Of a stretch of 64,000 nucleotides of DNA, positions 31,101-36,177 are shown one piece after another (position 1 is the stretch's first letter; each line of letters opens with the position of its first letter). Under the pieces are notes generated by a model that did no database searches, had not been told where the DNA came from, and saw nothing but the letters and a program-made list of their open reading frames with translations. The DNA comes from an uncultured Pseudomonadales bacterium (GTDB taxonomy: Bacteria; Pseudomonadota; Gammaproteobacteria; Pseudomonadales; Azotimanducaceae), in NCBI GenBank assembly GCA_958296195.1, contig OY282455.1, forward strand, positions 1,302,001-1,366,000, given 5' to 3'. The position numbers were made by a program, and so were the translations under genes.

Positions 31101-32946
31101 GTTCGGGATTGCGCTGTCCAAGCCGGTGCCGGAGGGCGGGTCGCTGCTGGTGGTTTGGCGGACGGCCGACGGCACGGCCCTGGCGCCGTCCGACTATGCG
31201 CCGCCCGCGGGGGGGCGCGGGGAGTTGACGATCGCGGCGGGACAGGACGCGGCGGCGATCGCCGTTCGGACTGCGGACGACGGCGTGGCGGAGGGCGAGG
31301 AGGCGTTCACGGTGACGCTGGTCAGCGCCGGCCATGCGGAGTTGGGCGACGCGGAGGCGGCGGGCCGGATCGTTGACGACGACCTGGCGCCGCTGCGCGG
31401 CGAGGCGCTGCAATGGTCCCTGGCGGCGTTCGGGCGGACGGTGGCGACGGAGGCGGTGGACGCCGTCGGGCAGCGCTTCCGGCCCGGCGGCGCGGCGAGC
31501 GCGGCGAGTGCGCCTCGGGCTGGGGGGCCGGACGCGCCGGCGTGGGCCGGCGCCGGGGGGTCGGATGCGCCGCCGTGGGCCGGCGGCGGCGCGGCCGGGG
31601 CGGGTTGGACGCCCGGCGCGGGGCGGAGCTTTTCCCCAGGTGGTTCCGCCGGGGCGGGCTTGCCCGGCGGCCTTGCCGATCCCGAGCGTTCGCCGCTGGG
31701 CGAATTCCTGTCCCAGGCCGCCTTTGAAACGCGCCTTGGCGCGACTGACGCCGACGGCGGGGAGGGGAGGCATTGGACAATGTGGGGCCGGGGTTCGAGG
31801 AGCCGGTTCAGCGGCCGGTCCGGGGCGGGGCTGTCGTTGGACGGGGAGGTGGACACGGGCTACCTGGGCGCGGACGTGCGGCTGGCCGAGGATGGTCCGC
31901 TGCTGGGCGTGGCGCTGTCGCACAGCGTCGGGGAACTGAGCTATGAGGCGGCGGGGGCCGGGCTGGACGGGGGGCGGGTGGACGTGGACCTGAGCAGCGT
32001 GCTGCCCTATGGCCACTGGGCGCTGAACGGGCGGGTGTCCCTGTGGGGGCTGCTGGGCGTCGGTTGGGGGAAGGCGGTTTTGACGGACGGGTTCGGGCGG
32101 GCGGCGGCGGACACGACGATGCGGATGGCGGCGTTGGGCGGCCGCGGGGAGTTGGCGTCGTGGCGGGGGCTGGAGCTGGCGCTGAAGGGGGACGCCTTCG
32201 CGGTGGGCATGGCGGGGTCGGCGGCGCGCGGCGCCGCGGCGGCGATGCCGGATGTGGACGCGAAGGCGAATCGTCTGCGGCTGATGGTGGAGGGAAGGCG
32301 CGACTGGCGGCCGTCGGCGCAGCAGCAGTTGGAGTTGAGCCTGGAGTTCGGCGGCCGCTGGGACGGGGGCGACGCGGACACGGGCGTGGGCGCGGAGCTG
32401 GGCGGGGGGTTGGCGTACCGCCATGCGGCCTGGGGCTTGGGCCTTGAGGCGCGGGGCCGGTACTTGCTGGGGCATGCGGAGCGGGCGTTCGAGGAATGGG
32501 GCGCAAGCGTGGCGGTGGCGTTGGATCCGGGCGATGAGGGGGTTGGCGCGTCGTTCGCCCTGTCGCCGATTTGGGGGGAGGCGTCGAGCGGGGTGGAGGG
32601 CATGTGGCGGAGCGGGCGGCTGCTGGGCGCGGGCCTGGGCGGCCAGGCGGCGCCGGGCGGGCGCGGCGGCTGGCGGCCGAGCCGGCTGCGGATGGAGTGG
32701 GGCTATGGATTCGAGACCCGCGGGCCGAGCTTGCTGAAGCTGTACGGGGCGCTGGAGGAGGATGGTCCGGGGAGCAGGAACTGGCGTCTGGGCGGCCGGG
32801 TGACGGGCGGGCGGTTCGACTGGGGCCTGGAGCTGGACCGCCGGGAGGGTCGGGGCGAGCCGCCCCAGTACGGCATCCTGCTGAAGTTCGGCAACGGATT
32901 GGGGAACGCGGGCCCTGCGGCGCCGCCTGCACGAAAAGGCCGCTAG
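13114..32946 (+). CDS. Giant Calx-beta repeat autotransporter-type surface protein
   Basis: A 6610-residue secreted protein. The N-terminal signal peptide (MKRWIAGRRLCLVPLLLLAF, cleavage likely after AAA near residue 28) leads into about 51 tandem Calx-beta-like domains. My count is 35 of type A (113 residues, starting 'SINSPSVTEGDSGSTNLTF' or variants) and 16 of type B (about 116 residues, starting 'ITLTVDDSSVGEGDGATT'). Both end in 'ITLTDDD'/'GTITDDD' acidic linkers that are probably calcium sites. Then come an Ig-like (He_PIG/cadherin-like) domain near 30770-31050, one divergent Calx-beta domain (31050-31390), a Gly/Ala/Pro-rich linker, and a C-terminal beta-barrel from about 31770 ('WTMWGRGSRSRFSGRSG', 'LSLDGEVDTGYLGADVRL') ending near 'YGILLKFGN'. 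This is a type V secretion layout: Sec export, BAM-inserted barrel, a very long adhesin-like passenger. No good ribosome site precedes the ATG. The last residues (about 'PPARKGR') and the stop lie in an IS91 remnant. Confidence 0.9.
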   Translation: MKRWIAGRRLCLVPLLLLAFAAAPEAAAQTLSINSPSVTEGNSGSTNLTFTVTLSPASSQQVTVAYADATTGTATSGTDYTTIAGGTLTFTAGTTSQTFNVAVTGDEDVETNETVVVTLSSPTNATIATGTGTGTITNDDGPTISIDSPSVTEGNSGVAQLTYTVQMSEASSQTVSVSWAVDASSTATRDVDYVYPGTGTILFHPGSTRERLGLRVRGDVFDEEDETLVLTLSNATNATIATATGTGTITDDDATPSINLTVDDSSVGESDGATTITVTATLDGTSRFAADSTVTVSVAGSGAASAVDFAAVSDFDITIAAGAASGTGSFTLTPTADALDETNETVTVSGVLGSLTVNSATITLTDDDATPSLSVDSPSVTEGNVDSTNLTFTVTLSAASGKEVTVDWARAGGGTATSGTDYAVITGGTLTFPAETISQTFDVSVTGDTTDETNETVLVFISNAVNATLATVAGTGTIIDDDGAPALSINSPSVAEGDSGSKDLTFTVTLSPASTGQVTVNYADAGTGTATSGTDYTAITGGTLTFAAGDTSKTFNVAVTGDTIDESNETVVVTLSGATGATIATATGTGTITDNDATPTLSINSPSVTEGDSGSTNLTFEVTLTPASTRQVTVNYADGRLAGRGGTATSGTDYTAISAGRLNFPPGTTSQTFNVAVIGDTIDELNETVVVLLGRPSNAVISSVAGAGTGTITDDDEPSLTLTVDDSSVGEGDGATTITVTATVDGELRFSSSTTVTVSVAGSGTAGVVDFAAVSSFDITIPANAASGTGTFTLTPTNDALDQANETVTVSGVSGSLAVKSATITLADNDATPTLSIDSPSVTEGDSGSKDMTFMVTLSAASGQEVTVDYADAGTGTATPSPGTTRSPADYTAITGGKLTFAAGTTSQTFDVSVTGDALDEVDETVIITLSDAANATIPTANGTGTIEDNDAAPTISISSSSLSEEDADEDILQFIITLSAVSGKEVEVDVADAGTGTATSGTDYTAPGSITYTFRPGTARQGAAIEVIDDTMDEADETVVLTLSNPTNATISSTAGSGTGTITDDDDPPTLSINSQTVTEGDSGTTNVEHTVTLSEASGKVVKVVYAIDEDSTATPGPGPGADYNATDSDTLTFAAGTTVVSTAVEILGDTTDEVNETIVITLSDATNATIATGTGTITITDDDGPTVSINSPSVAEGNSGSKNLTFTATLSAASVQQVTVDWAEGTGGTATSGTDYTAITGGTLTFAAGTTSQTFNVAVLGDTTDEAGETVVVTLSNPTNATISTGTGTGTITNDDGPMVSIDSPSVTEGDSGSTTLTFTATLSAASVRPVTVDYADAGTGTATSGTDYTVITAGTLTFAAGETSKIFDVSVTGDTTDETNETIVITLSNAANATITTATGTGTITNDDGATLSINSLSVMEGDSGTTNLTFTVSLSAATIQQVTVAYADAGTGTATSGTDYEAITAGTLTFPVGTTSQTFNVAVTGDTTDEADETVVVTLSDAENATIATASGTGTITDDDDPPTLSIDSPSVMEGNSGSTNLTFTVSLSAASGKEVKVGYADATTGTATSGTDYTAITAGTLTFAAGDTSKTFNVAVTGDTLVEGDETVVVTLSSPTNAAVSATEGSGTGTITDDDNAPSITLTVNPSSVGEGDGATTITVTATVDGTIRFAGATTVTVSVAGSGTATAVDFTAVSNFDIEIAAGAESQTGTFTLTPMDDTADETAETITVSGESGSLTVNSATLSLTDDDGPPTLSINSPSVSEGNSGSTDLTFTVTLSPASAQQVTVAYADAGTGTATSGTDYTAITGGTLTFAAGTTSRTFNVAVTGDTLDEANETVVVTLSSPTNAAVSATVGTGTGTITDDDATPTLSIDSPSMTEGNTGSTNLTFTVRLSAASGRQVTVAYADATTGTATAGTDYTTITGGTLTFTAGTTSQTFNVAVTGDTTDEVNETVVVTLSGETNATIATGTGTGTITDDDGPTVSVNSPSVTEGDSGTTNLTFTATLSAASAQQVTVDWGAGTGGTATSGTDYTAITGGTLTFTAGTTSQTFNVAVTGDTTDELNETVVVTLSSPTNATISTANGTGTITDDDGPTLSINSPSVAEGDSGSTNLTFTVTLSATSVQQVTVDWAEGTGGTATSETDYTAITGGTLTFAAGTTSQTFNVAVTGDTTDELNETVVVTLSDPTNATIATGTGTGTITDDDGPTLSINSPSVTEGDSGSTNLTFTATLSAASAQQVTVAWADAGTGTATSGTDYTAITGGTLTFTAGTTSQTFNVAVTGDTIDEANETVVVTLSSPTNATISTANGTGTITDDDGPTVSIDSPSVTEGDSGSTNLTFTVTLSAASVQQVTVAYADAGSGTATSGTDYTAITGGTLTFPVGTTSQTFNVSVTGDTTDETNETIVVTLSSPTNATISTASGTGTITSDDGPTVSIDSPTVTEGDSSTTNLTFTATLSAASVRQVTVAYADAGSGTATSGTDYTAITAGTLTFAVGTTSQTFTVAVMGDTTDETNETVVVTLSSPTNATIATGTGTGTITDDDGPTISIDSSSVPEGDNGLTSQTVTVSLSAASAQQVTVAYADAGTGTATSGTDYTAITAGTLTFAVGTTSQTFTVAVRGDTTDESNETIVVTLSSPTNATIATGTGTVTITDDDGPMLSINSPDVTEGDSGSTNLTFTVTLGAATSQQVTVAYADAGSGTATSGTDYTAITAGTLTFAVGTTSQTFTVAVMGDTTDETNETVVVTLSSPTNATIATGTGTGTITDDDGPTISIDSSSVPEGDNGLTSQTVTVSLSAASAQQVTVAYADAGTGTATSGTDYTAITAGTLTFAVGTTSQTFTVAVRGDTTDESNETIVVTLSSPTNATIATGTGTVTITDDDGPMLSINSPDVTEGDSGSTNLTFTVTLGAATSQQVTVAYADAGTGTATSGTDYTAITAGTLTFAVGTTSQTFNVAVTGDTTDELNETVVVSLSGATNATISTATSTGTITDDDGPTVSINSPSVTEGDSGTKNLTFTVTLSAASVQPVTVAYADAGTGTATSGTDYMAITGGTLTFTAGTTSQTFNVAVRGDTTDEANETVVVTLSSPTNATLATANGTGTITNDDGPTVSIDSPTVTEGDSGTTNLTFTVRLSAAGVQQVTVAYADAGTGTATSGTDYTAITGGTLTFTAGTTSQTFNVAVTGDTTDETNETVVVSLSSPTNATIATATGTGTITDDDGPTVSINSPSVTEGNSGSTNLTFTATLSAASVQQVTVAYADAGTGTATSGTDYTAITAGTLTFTAGTTSQTFNVAVTGDTLDEPNETVIVTLSGATNATISTATGTGTITDDDDAPTLSINSPSVAEGNSGSTNLTFTVTLSAASGQQVTVAYADAGTGTATGAGTDYTAITAGTLTFTAGTTSQTFNVAVTGDTTDELNETIVVTLSSATNATIATGTGTGTITDDDGPTVSINSPSVTEGDSGSTNLTFTVTLSAASVQQVTVAYADAGTGTATPGTDYTAITDGTLTFTAGTTSQTFNVAVTGDTTDELNETVVVTLGSPTNATIATGTGTGTITDDDGPTVSVNSPSVTEGDSGSTNLTFTATLSAASGQQVTVDYADATTGTATSGTDYTAIAGGTLTFTAGTTSQTFNVAVTGDEDVETNETVVVTLSSPTNATIATGTGTGTINDDDDPTVSIDSPSVTEGDSGSTNLTFTVTLSAASGRQVTVAWADARTGTATSGTDYTAITGGTLTFAAGTTSQTFNVAVTGDTLDEPNETVVVTLSSPTNATVSSTAGTGTGTITDNDAMPTLSINSPSVTEGNSGSATLTFTVTLSAASGRQVTVAWAEGTGGTATSGTDYTALTGGTLTFAAGTTSQTFNVAVTGDVLAESNETVVVSLSSPTNAAISSTAGTGTGTITDDDDTPTTITLTVNDNSVGEGDGATLITVTATVAGTTRFVDATTVRVSVAGSGTTEAVDFAAVSAFDITIAAGVASGTGSFTLTPTADATDETNETITVSGASGSLTVSSATITLTDDDDAPTAITLTVDDNSVGEGDGATLITVTATVAGATRFAAATTVGVSVAGSGTATAVDFAAVSAFNITIAAGAASGTGTFTLTPTDDAVDETNETVTVSGTSGSLTVSSATITLTDDDAAPTAITLTVDDSSVGEGDGATTITVTATVDGTTRFVDARTVTVSVAGTGTATAVDFAAVAGFNITIGAGAASQTGTFTLTPTDDAVDETNETVTVRGASPGLTVNSATITLTDNDAAPTSITLTVNDDGVGEGDGATLITVTATVAGTTRFAEATTVTVSVAGSGTASAVDFAAVSDFDITIGAGAVSGTGSFTLRPTADAVDETDETITVSGASGSLTVSSATINLTDDDGPPTSLTLTVDDSSVGEGDGATLITVTATVNGATRFAGVTTVTVSVAGAGAAGAVDFAAVTDFDITIAAGAASGAGSFTLTPTNDVVDETDETVTVSGASSGLTVNSATLTLTDDDDAPTAITLTVDDSSVGEGDGATTITVTATVDGTTRFAAATTIGVSVAGSGTATAVDFAAVSAFDITIAAGAASGTGSFTLTPTADVVDETDETVTVRGTSGSLTVSPATLTLTDDDDAPTAITLTVDDNSVGEGDGATTITVTAAVDGATRFAAATTVRVSVAGSGAATAVNFAAVSPFDVTIAAGAASQTGTFTLTPTNDALDETDETVTVSGASGSLTVNPATIALTDDDATPPSITLTVNDNSVGEGDGATTITVTATVDGATRFAAARAVGVSVAGSGTATAVDFAAVSAFNIEIAAGAASGTGRFTLTPTDDAADETNETVTVRGTSGSLPVNPATITLTDNDAAPTAITLTVNDNRVGEGDGATTITVTATVDGTMRFAEATTVQVGVAGSGTATAVDFATVAAFNIAIPAGAASQTGTFTLTPTDDAVDETDETVTVSGAAGSLTVNPATITLTDNDATPTAITLTVNDDGVGEGDGATLITVTATVAGGTRFAAATTVTVSVAGSGTAGAVDFAAVTDFDITIAAGAASGTGSFTLTPTDDAADETDETITVRGTSGGLTVSPTTLSLTDDDGTVTSITLTVDDASVAEGDGATTITVTAALNGSNVFIDPTTVQVNVAGSGTAGAVDFAAVSSFNITLASRATSGTGTFTLTPTDDATDETDETVTVSGTSGSLTVNSATIALTDDDAAPTALTLTVDESSVGEGDGATTITVTATVDGATRFAAAKTVGVSVTGSGTATAVDFTAVSAFNISIAADAASGAGTFTLTPTNDVVDETDETLTVSGVSGGLTVSPATIALTDDDAAPTSISLTVDDVSVSERAGATTITVTATVNGGTRFAAARTVRVSVAGSGAPGTVSFAAVSAFDIEIPAGAASGTGMFTLTPTNDGVVNADETVAVRGASGSLTVNPAPITVTDDDRLPPPSLSIDSPSVAEGDGGSTDLTFTVALSAASAERVTVDYADAGTGTATSGTDYAAITAGTLTFPAGTTSRGITVAVTGDTADEPNETVAVSLGNPANATIGAGTGTGTIADDDGGVGIGAPSLSIDSPRAAEGDSGATDLTFTVTLSPGSVQQVTVAYADAGTGTATSGTDYAAVAGGTLTFAAGETSKSFTVSVTGDVLDEADETVVASLSNAGNATVSTATGTGTITDDDGAPSLSIDSPRVAEGDSGATDLTFTVTLSPASGRPVTVAWADAGTGTATSGTDYAAVAGGTLTFAAGETGKSFTVSVTGDVLDEADETVVAALSSPTNATISTATGTGTITDDDGAPSLSIDSPRVAEGDGGSTDLTFTVTLSAASGKQVTVDWADAGSGTATSGTDYAAVAGGTLAFAAGETGKSFTVSVTGDVLAEADETVVAVLSRPANAALGTARGVGTIIDDDMDLTPSFGGAAVPDQSWTRNWPIPALTLPAATGGDGALTYALAPEPPAGLSFNAATRELSGTPTQARAAAEYSLTATDRDGDAAALSFSVEVTGPVVASIADAQAVEGEPVEFGIALSKPVPEGGSLLVVWRTADGTALAPSDYAPPAGGRGELTIAAGQDAAAIAVRTADDGVAEGEEAFTVTLVSAGHAELGDAEAAGRIVDDDLAPLRGEALQWSLAAFGRTVATEAVDAVGQRFRPGGAASAASAPRAGGPDAPAWAGAGGSDAPPWAGGGAAGAGWTPGAGRSFSPGGSAGAGLPGGLADPERSPLGEFLSQAAFETRLGATDADGGEGRHWTMWGRGSRSRFSGRSGAGLSLDGEVDTGYLGADVRLAEDGPLLGVALSHSVGELSYEAAGAGLDGGRVDVDLSSVLPYGHWALNGRVSLWGLLGVGWGKAVLTDGFGRAAADTTMRMAALGGRGELASWRGLELALKGDAFAVGMAGSAARGAAAAMPDVDAKANRLRLMVEGRRDWRPSAQQQLELSLEFGGRWDGGDADTGVGAELGGGLAYRHAAWGLGLEARGRYLLGHAERAFEEWGASVAVALDPGDEGVGASFALSPIWGEASSGVEGMWRSGRLLGAGLGGQAAPGGRGGWRPSRLRMEWGYGFETRGPSLLKLYGALEEDGPGSRNWRLGGRVTGGRFDWGLELDRREGRGEPPQYGILLKFGNGLGNAGPAAPPARKGR
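13201..24861 (+). repeat. Calx-beta repeat block 1: mainly 339-base type A units with three type B units
   Basis: Thirty-one type A units of usually 339 bases (113 codons), with type B units at about 13.9, 15.3 and 18.0 kb. From about 18.7 kb the units are nearly uniform and the period is regular. The first units are the most diverged in sequence, with small indels (for example an extra 'GRLAGRG' near 15030-15050). Confidence 0.85.
20523..21899 (+). repeat. Near-perfect 678-base tandem duplication (two type A units duplicated as a pair)
   Basis: 20523-21200 and 21201-21878 match base for base except at one site (A at 20874, G at 21552); the match continues to 21899. The duplicated pair encodes the distinctive 'SSSVPEGDNGLTSQ' unit followed by the 'NSPDVTEGDSG' unit. 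This is a recent event, or possibly an assembly effect in the array. Confidence 0.85.
24862..29385 (+). repeat. Calx-beta repeat block 2: 13 consecutive type B units
   Basis: Thirteen tandem units of about 348 bases, each opening with 'LTVDDSSVGEGDGATTITV' or a close variant. They contain 'RFAAATTV', 'VSVAGSGTATAVDFAAV' and 'TFTLTPTDDAVDETDETV', and close with 'TLTDDD'. The last unit is the most diverged ('SERAGATT'). Confidence 0.85.
29386..30768 (+). repeat. Calx-beta repeat block 3: four type A units next to the Ig-like domain
   Basis: Four type A units (opening 'SLSIDSPRVAEGDSGATDL' or similar), diverged from block 1 in common features such as 'FTVSVTGDVLDEADETVV'. They lead into the Ig-like domain and the barrel. 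Confidence 0.8.
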
Positions 32947-33081
32947 GCGCTCGTGACGGCAGGCGTCACGCTTGGCGCGCAGGAACCCGTGCTTGAGCAG
33001 ACTGCGCTTCAAGTGGTCATCGAACTCCCGCTGGACGAAATGCGGTGCGGATCCGCCTTCGGCCTCCAACGGGCGAGACAC
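32925..33081 (-). mobile_element. IS91-family transposase remnant (N-terminal zinc-binding part)
   Basis: On the minus strand the frame from 33081 encodes 'HFVQREFDDHLKRSLLKHGF', then 'LRAKRDACRHERLAAFSC'. This matches the start of IS91-type transposases, whose zinc-binding domain reads like 'C..C.HERLVAFSCK'. Sequence similarity stops at about 32925, where the reverse complement becomes the 3' coding end of the giant gene. The rest of the transposase (over 300 residues) is absent. The stop codon of the giant gene (32944-32946) lies in this remnant. A 7-base hairpin (CGTGACG/CGTCACG, 32952-32970) lies inside it. Confidence 0.7.
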
Positions 33082-33200
33082 TCAGAGTAGCGGGTCTCGA
33101 CAATCTGGCGCAAACCAACCAGACGGACATTGCAGCACATCCGAGGGCGAATGTTCGGAAACAAATCCTCCGCAATCAAATCAACATCTTGCGTACAACT

Positions 33201-33959
33201 TTAAAATGGTCCTGAAAGGCTCAGGCACATCACGGCCAGGACGATGAGGAAGGTGAACTGCCGGGTCTCCAGTCCGCCGCCGGACGTCCACACCGCGAAG
33301 GTGGCGCTGGAGCACACCAGCCCCAGCGCCATCCACCCGACCAACCCCCGGTGGCGCAGCAACGGCAGGCGTGAGACCCACCACAGCATCGCGGCGATGG
33401 CGCCGGCGGTGAAAGCGACCGACAGCCACGGCGCTGCCCGCTCCGGCGCTACTCCCGACAATCCCCATATCGCCGCCAGTTCCAGCACCCACAGGAAATT
33501 GGAGTAGCCCTCGACATATTCGCCGGGGTTGAACACCAGGCCGTGGCCTTCGAGCAGGTTGCGGGCGTAGCGGAAACTGATGAACGCGTCGTCGGTCAGG
33601 AACCATGCAACCGAGGATAACCATCCCAGCACATATAACATCAACTCGGACTCCGTCCAGAAGAAATTACCGAATTCCACCAGAGGATCATCAACGGCGT
33701 TGCCGCGAATCTGGGCAATGTCGAATCCTGCCCGTGTACAGACACGACGATCGTGCAAACCTGAAAACAGGTCGTCCAGCGTCAAATCGGGAAAGGCATG
33801 GATGAAATCCCGGGAATGCAGCGCTTGAAGATCGGCTGGAAGATCGGAATACGAATCAATCCTACCGCCATGGGAACGACGGGTAAAAAGCAGGGCGCTG
33901 CCGCCAAACAATAGCACGCAGAGGGCCGCGAGGCGCAAAAGGAAAGAGCGCCGGTTCAT
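33201..33959 (-). CDS. Chimeric protein: Tat-type small subunit fused to an N-terminal piece of a GT-C glycosyltransferase
   Basis: Residues 1 to about 105 have a twin-arginine-like signal ('MNRRSFLLRLAALCVLLFGG') and a small helical domain of the kind paired with membrane GMC dehydrogenases. From about residue 118 the sequence is instead the start of a polytopic glycosyltransferase: 'TDDAFISFRYARNLLEGHG', 'LVFNPGEYVEGYSNFLW', then further membrane helices, stopping at 'VMCLSLSGPF'. Such transferases are normally 500 or more residues, so this part is truncated. The ATG at 33959 overlaps the stop of the GMC gene (ATGA), so coupling is expected. I infer a deletion near 33610-33655 that joined two genes. 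The product may be non-functional. Confidence 0.65.
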   Translation of the reverse strand: MNRRSFLLRLAALCVLLFGGSALLFTRRSHGGRIDSYSDLPADLQALHSRDFIHAFPDLTLDDLFSGLHDRRVCTRAGFDIAQIRGNAVDDPLVEFGNFFWTESELMLYVLGWLSSVAWFLTDDAFISFRYARNLLEGHGLVFNPGEYVEGYSNFLWVLELAAIWGLSGVAPERAAPWLSVAFTAGAIAAMLWWVSRLPLLRHRGLVGWMALGLVCSSATFAVWTSGGGLETRQFTFLIVLAVMCLSLSGPF

Positions 33960-35314
33960 TTCGGTCTTCCTGCCAAATGGTTCGCCAACCGAAGCGAGAG
34001 CGCGAGAATGGTCAAGGTTGGATTGGCTGCCCCTGCGGCCGGGAACAAGGAGGATCCGGCAAGGTACAAATTCCGCACGCCATGAACCCGGGCATGAGCG
34101 TCGGTCACGGAAACGGCAGGGTCATTTCCCATCCGTGTCGAGCCTACCATATGGCCGCCCCCATCCTGGATGTTTTGCACGTTCCCCGGAACACCCAGGC
34201 GGCCGAGACCGGAGCGTATCAACTCGGCGTTGACGTAATCGTAGACGGTACGTATTCCCCGGAGGCTGAACCTGAGAGTGACCTGGGCAATGGGCTGGCC
34301 CAGGAGGTCCCGCCGGGTATTCGAAAGAGCAATTTTATTTTGTTCGAGCGACGGCATTTCCGCACGAACGTTCATGATTCCCATGACAGACCGTCTGTTG
34401 CGGCCAAGGATGTTTGTCGCCGACGGTGTCGGGGCATGTATCTCGAACGTCGCCGAGAGCAAGTGATTCGCATTGGAGAAATCGGAGGACAGGACAACGG
34501 CGTGACGAATCCCGGTTCCGGATATACGCTTGCCTTTGACATGCTGAAACATCTGTTCATCCAGAATGATGGGGGCGTAATTGTATATGTGAGGATGCTG
34601 ACAGAAGTACGAGCCGACGGGGAGCGCACTCTCCCGAGGGAGAGAGAGTTGAAGCAGGCGGGCATTCTGAATACCACCGGCGGCGACTGCGATCCTGTTC
34701 CCGAATATTTCTGCGGGAGCAGCTCGATTCCCGGATGATTCCCGGACGGAAACGCTTGAGGCGATCCCGTTGTTCATGCCTATATTCGTCACCGTGTGAT
34801 TGAACAATACGTCGACGCTCGTGCTTTGTGTCAACCAATCTCGAAACAGAACGTCAAACCGTCTTCGCGAGCTGATATAGTACGGCTTGTAGACAAGATT
34901 CGTACTGCCGGGGAAGGGTGTCTCCGGATGCGTGTGGACCTCCCTGGGCAGGCTGAGGATGTCAGCGGCTTTCGGGTAATACACCCGGAGCTCGTCATAC
35001 GCGAACGGCCATTCGCCGTTCGAGAAGGCGCGCCTCTCCAGCACGGCACACCAGCCGCTCCATACGGTGGATGTGCCTCCGAAGATACGCCGATTATGGT
35101 GGAAGTAGCTGTAAGAAGGGACGTCACCGCTCGAGTCTACCAGGGAAAACTGCTAGGCCTTGCCGTTCATGTTCGATCGGGAACCGCTTTCTATGATCAG
35201 CGTTCGGCTGGTCGTGAGGTCGTCATATCGGTGCGCCAGAGTCAATCCGGCGGGGCCCGATCCGATGACGATCAAGTCATATGGTTGTCTCAGGCTGTCG
35301 ATGCCGACTTCCAT
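33956..35314 (-). pseudogene. GMC-family oxidoreductase interrupted by an in-frame TAG
   Basis: FAD-dependent GMC oxidoreductase of 452 codons. The N-terminal Rossmann motif 'YDLIVIGSGPAGLTLAHRY' begins 13 codons after the ATG at 35314, which has GAGAGGAAG upstream. The frame meets a TAG at 35153-35155 (codon 54) and then continues without shift through 'FGGTSTVWSGWC', the central domain and the family C-terminus 'GNDPAVSVTDAHARVHGVRN', then 'LYLAGSSLFPAAGAANPTL'. One base change would restore the gene. A GTG at 35044 could start a protein lacking the FAD site, which would not work. It is coupled to the small-subunit gene at 33959. Confidence 0.75.
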
Positions 35315-35348
35315 GTGCAGTCTTCCTCTCGACCGAAGATTCGGTGTT

Positions 35349-36130
35349 TCACAGCGCGAGCCGGCGCGAAAGCGCAGAGGCAAATCTGGGAGAAGCGCCG
35401 GCCGTCTCGGCACGGATCGCCTCGAAGGCGGTCCGCCGTGCGCGGATAGCCCTGTGCCAGACGCTCCGGCGTACAGCTGGCATCCGTGGCAAAATAGACG
35501 CGCCCGCCGTGGCGATGGGTGATCTCGTCAAGGTCGTCGAGCAGCGCCAGTGTGCCCGGATGCATCGGAAAATCGAGTGCTAGCGTGTAACCCTCCATGG
35601 AAAACGACAGCAGCCCCTCACCGCCGGAGCCGAGCAGCTTGAGCACCGCGAGGAACGAACCCGCCCGGCCGCCGCGACGCGCTCCAGAAGCACGGTGATG
35701 CCGGCCGTGCTCACGGCCTCGGGCAGCATGCACTGGTACTGCACGAATCCGCTACGCCCGTAGAGGTGGTTCCACGCCCCGATCCGATCGAGGGGGAAGA
35801 AGAACGGATCGAAATGGACCGGACGCACACCGCCCCGCGTCCGCCCGAGGCGGTATGTAGAGGGCGTTGAAGAGACGGACCGAGGCTGATTGAGCAGTAC
35901 TGACGGCGCATCGGCCGGGACCTTCAGCCGGCCCGCCGGCGCCGGGTCTCGTGCGAAAGCCGCGCCGGCAGGGAGTCACGCGCCATGAAGTCCCCGCGCG
36001 TCACCAGCGAGCGGCCGAGCGTCGCGCCCCGCGCCAGGCAGTCGATCCAGGCCATGCTGTACGGTCGGTCCCGGGGCGCCTTGTCCAGAGCGCGCGCCGG
36101 CGGGTCGTCTCGGAGCTCCGAAGACCGATG
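35349..36130 (-). pseudogene. Decayed second copy of the DprE1-like oxidase gene
   Basis: Fragments in several minus-strand frames line up in order with the intact DprE1-like protein at 38525-39862: 'YSMAWIDCLARGATLGRS', then 'VRLFNALYIPP', 'RPVHFDPFFFPLDRIGAWN', 'FLAVLKLLGSGGEGLLSFS', 'MEGYTLALDFPMHPG', and the end 'SPRFASALSRRLAL' with a stop at 35349. At least three frameshifts separate them, and the N-terminal 190 or so residues (with the FAD loop) are missing. The lysine in the intact copy's 'LAKDA' is Thr here ('FATDA'). It is a remnant of a duplicated sugar-lipid cluster. Confidence 0.8.
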
Positions 36131-36177
36131 GACATGCGGGAACGCTCGACGGGAGGAGAACGATGAAGCTGTACGAC

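Noticed and set aside
32952-32970. Rho-independent terminator of the giant gene
   Set aside because: The CGTGACG/CGTCACG hairpin lies within the IS91 coding remnant and has no T-run, so it is not an evolved terminator.
30943-33081. 712-codon minus-strand frame as one protein
   Set aside because: Only its first 50 or so codons (IS91 remnant) resemble a real protein; the rest is antisense to the barrel region.
35153-35155. TAG as a pyrrolysine or other recoded codon
   Set aside because: No other sign of TAG recoding appears in this window, and the neighbouring genes are also decayed; simple pseudogenisation is enough.
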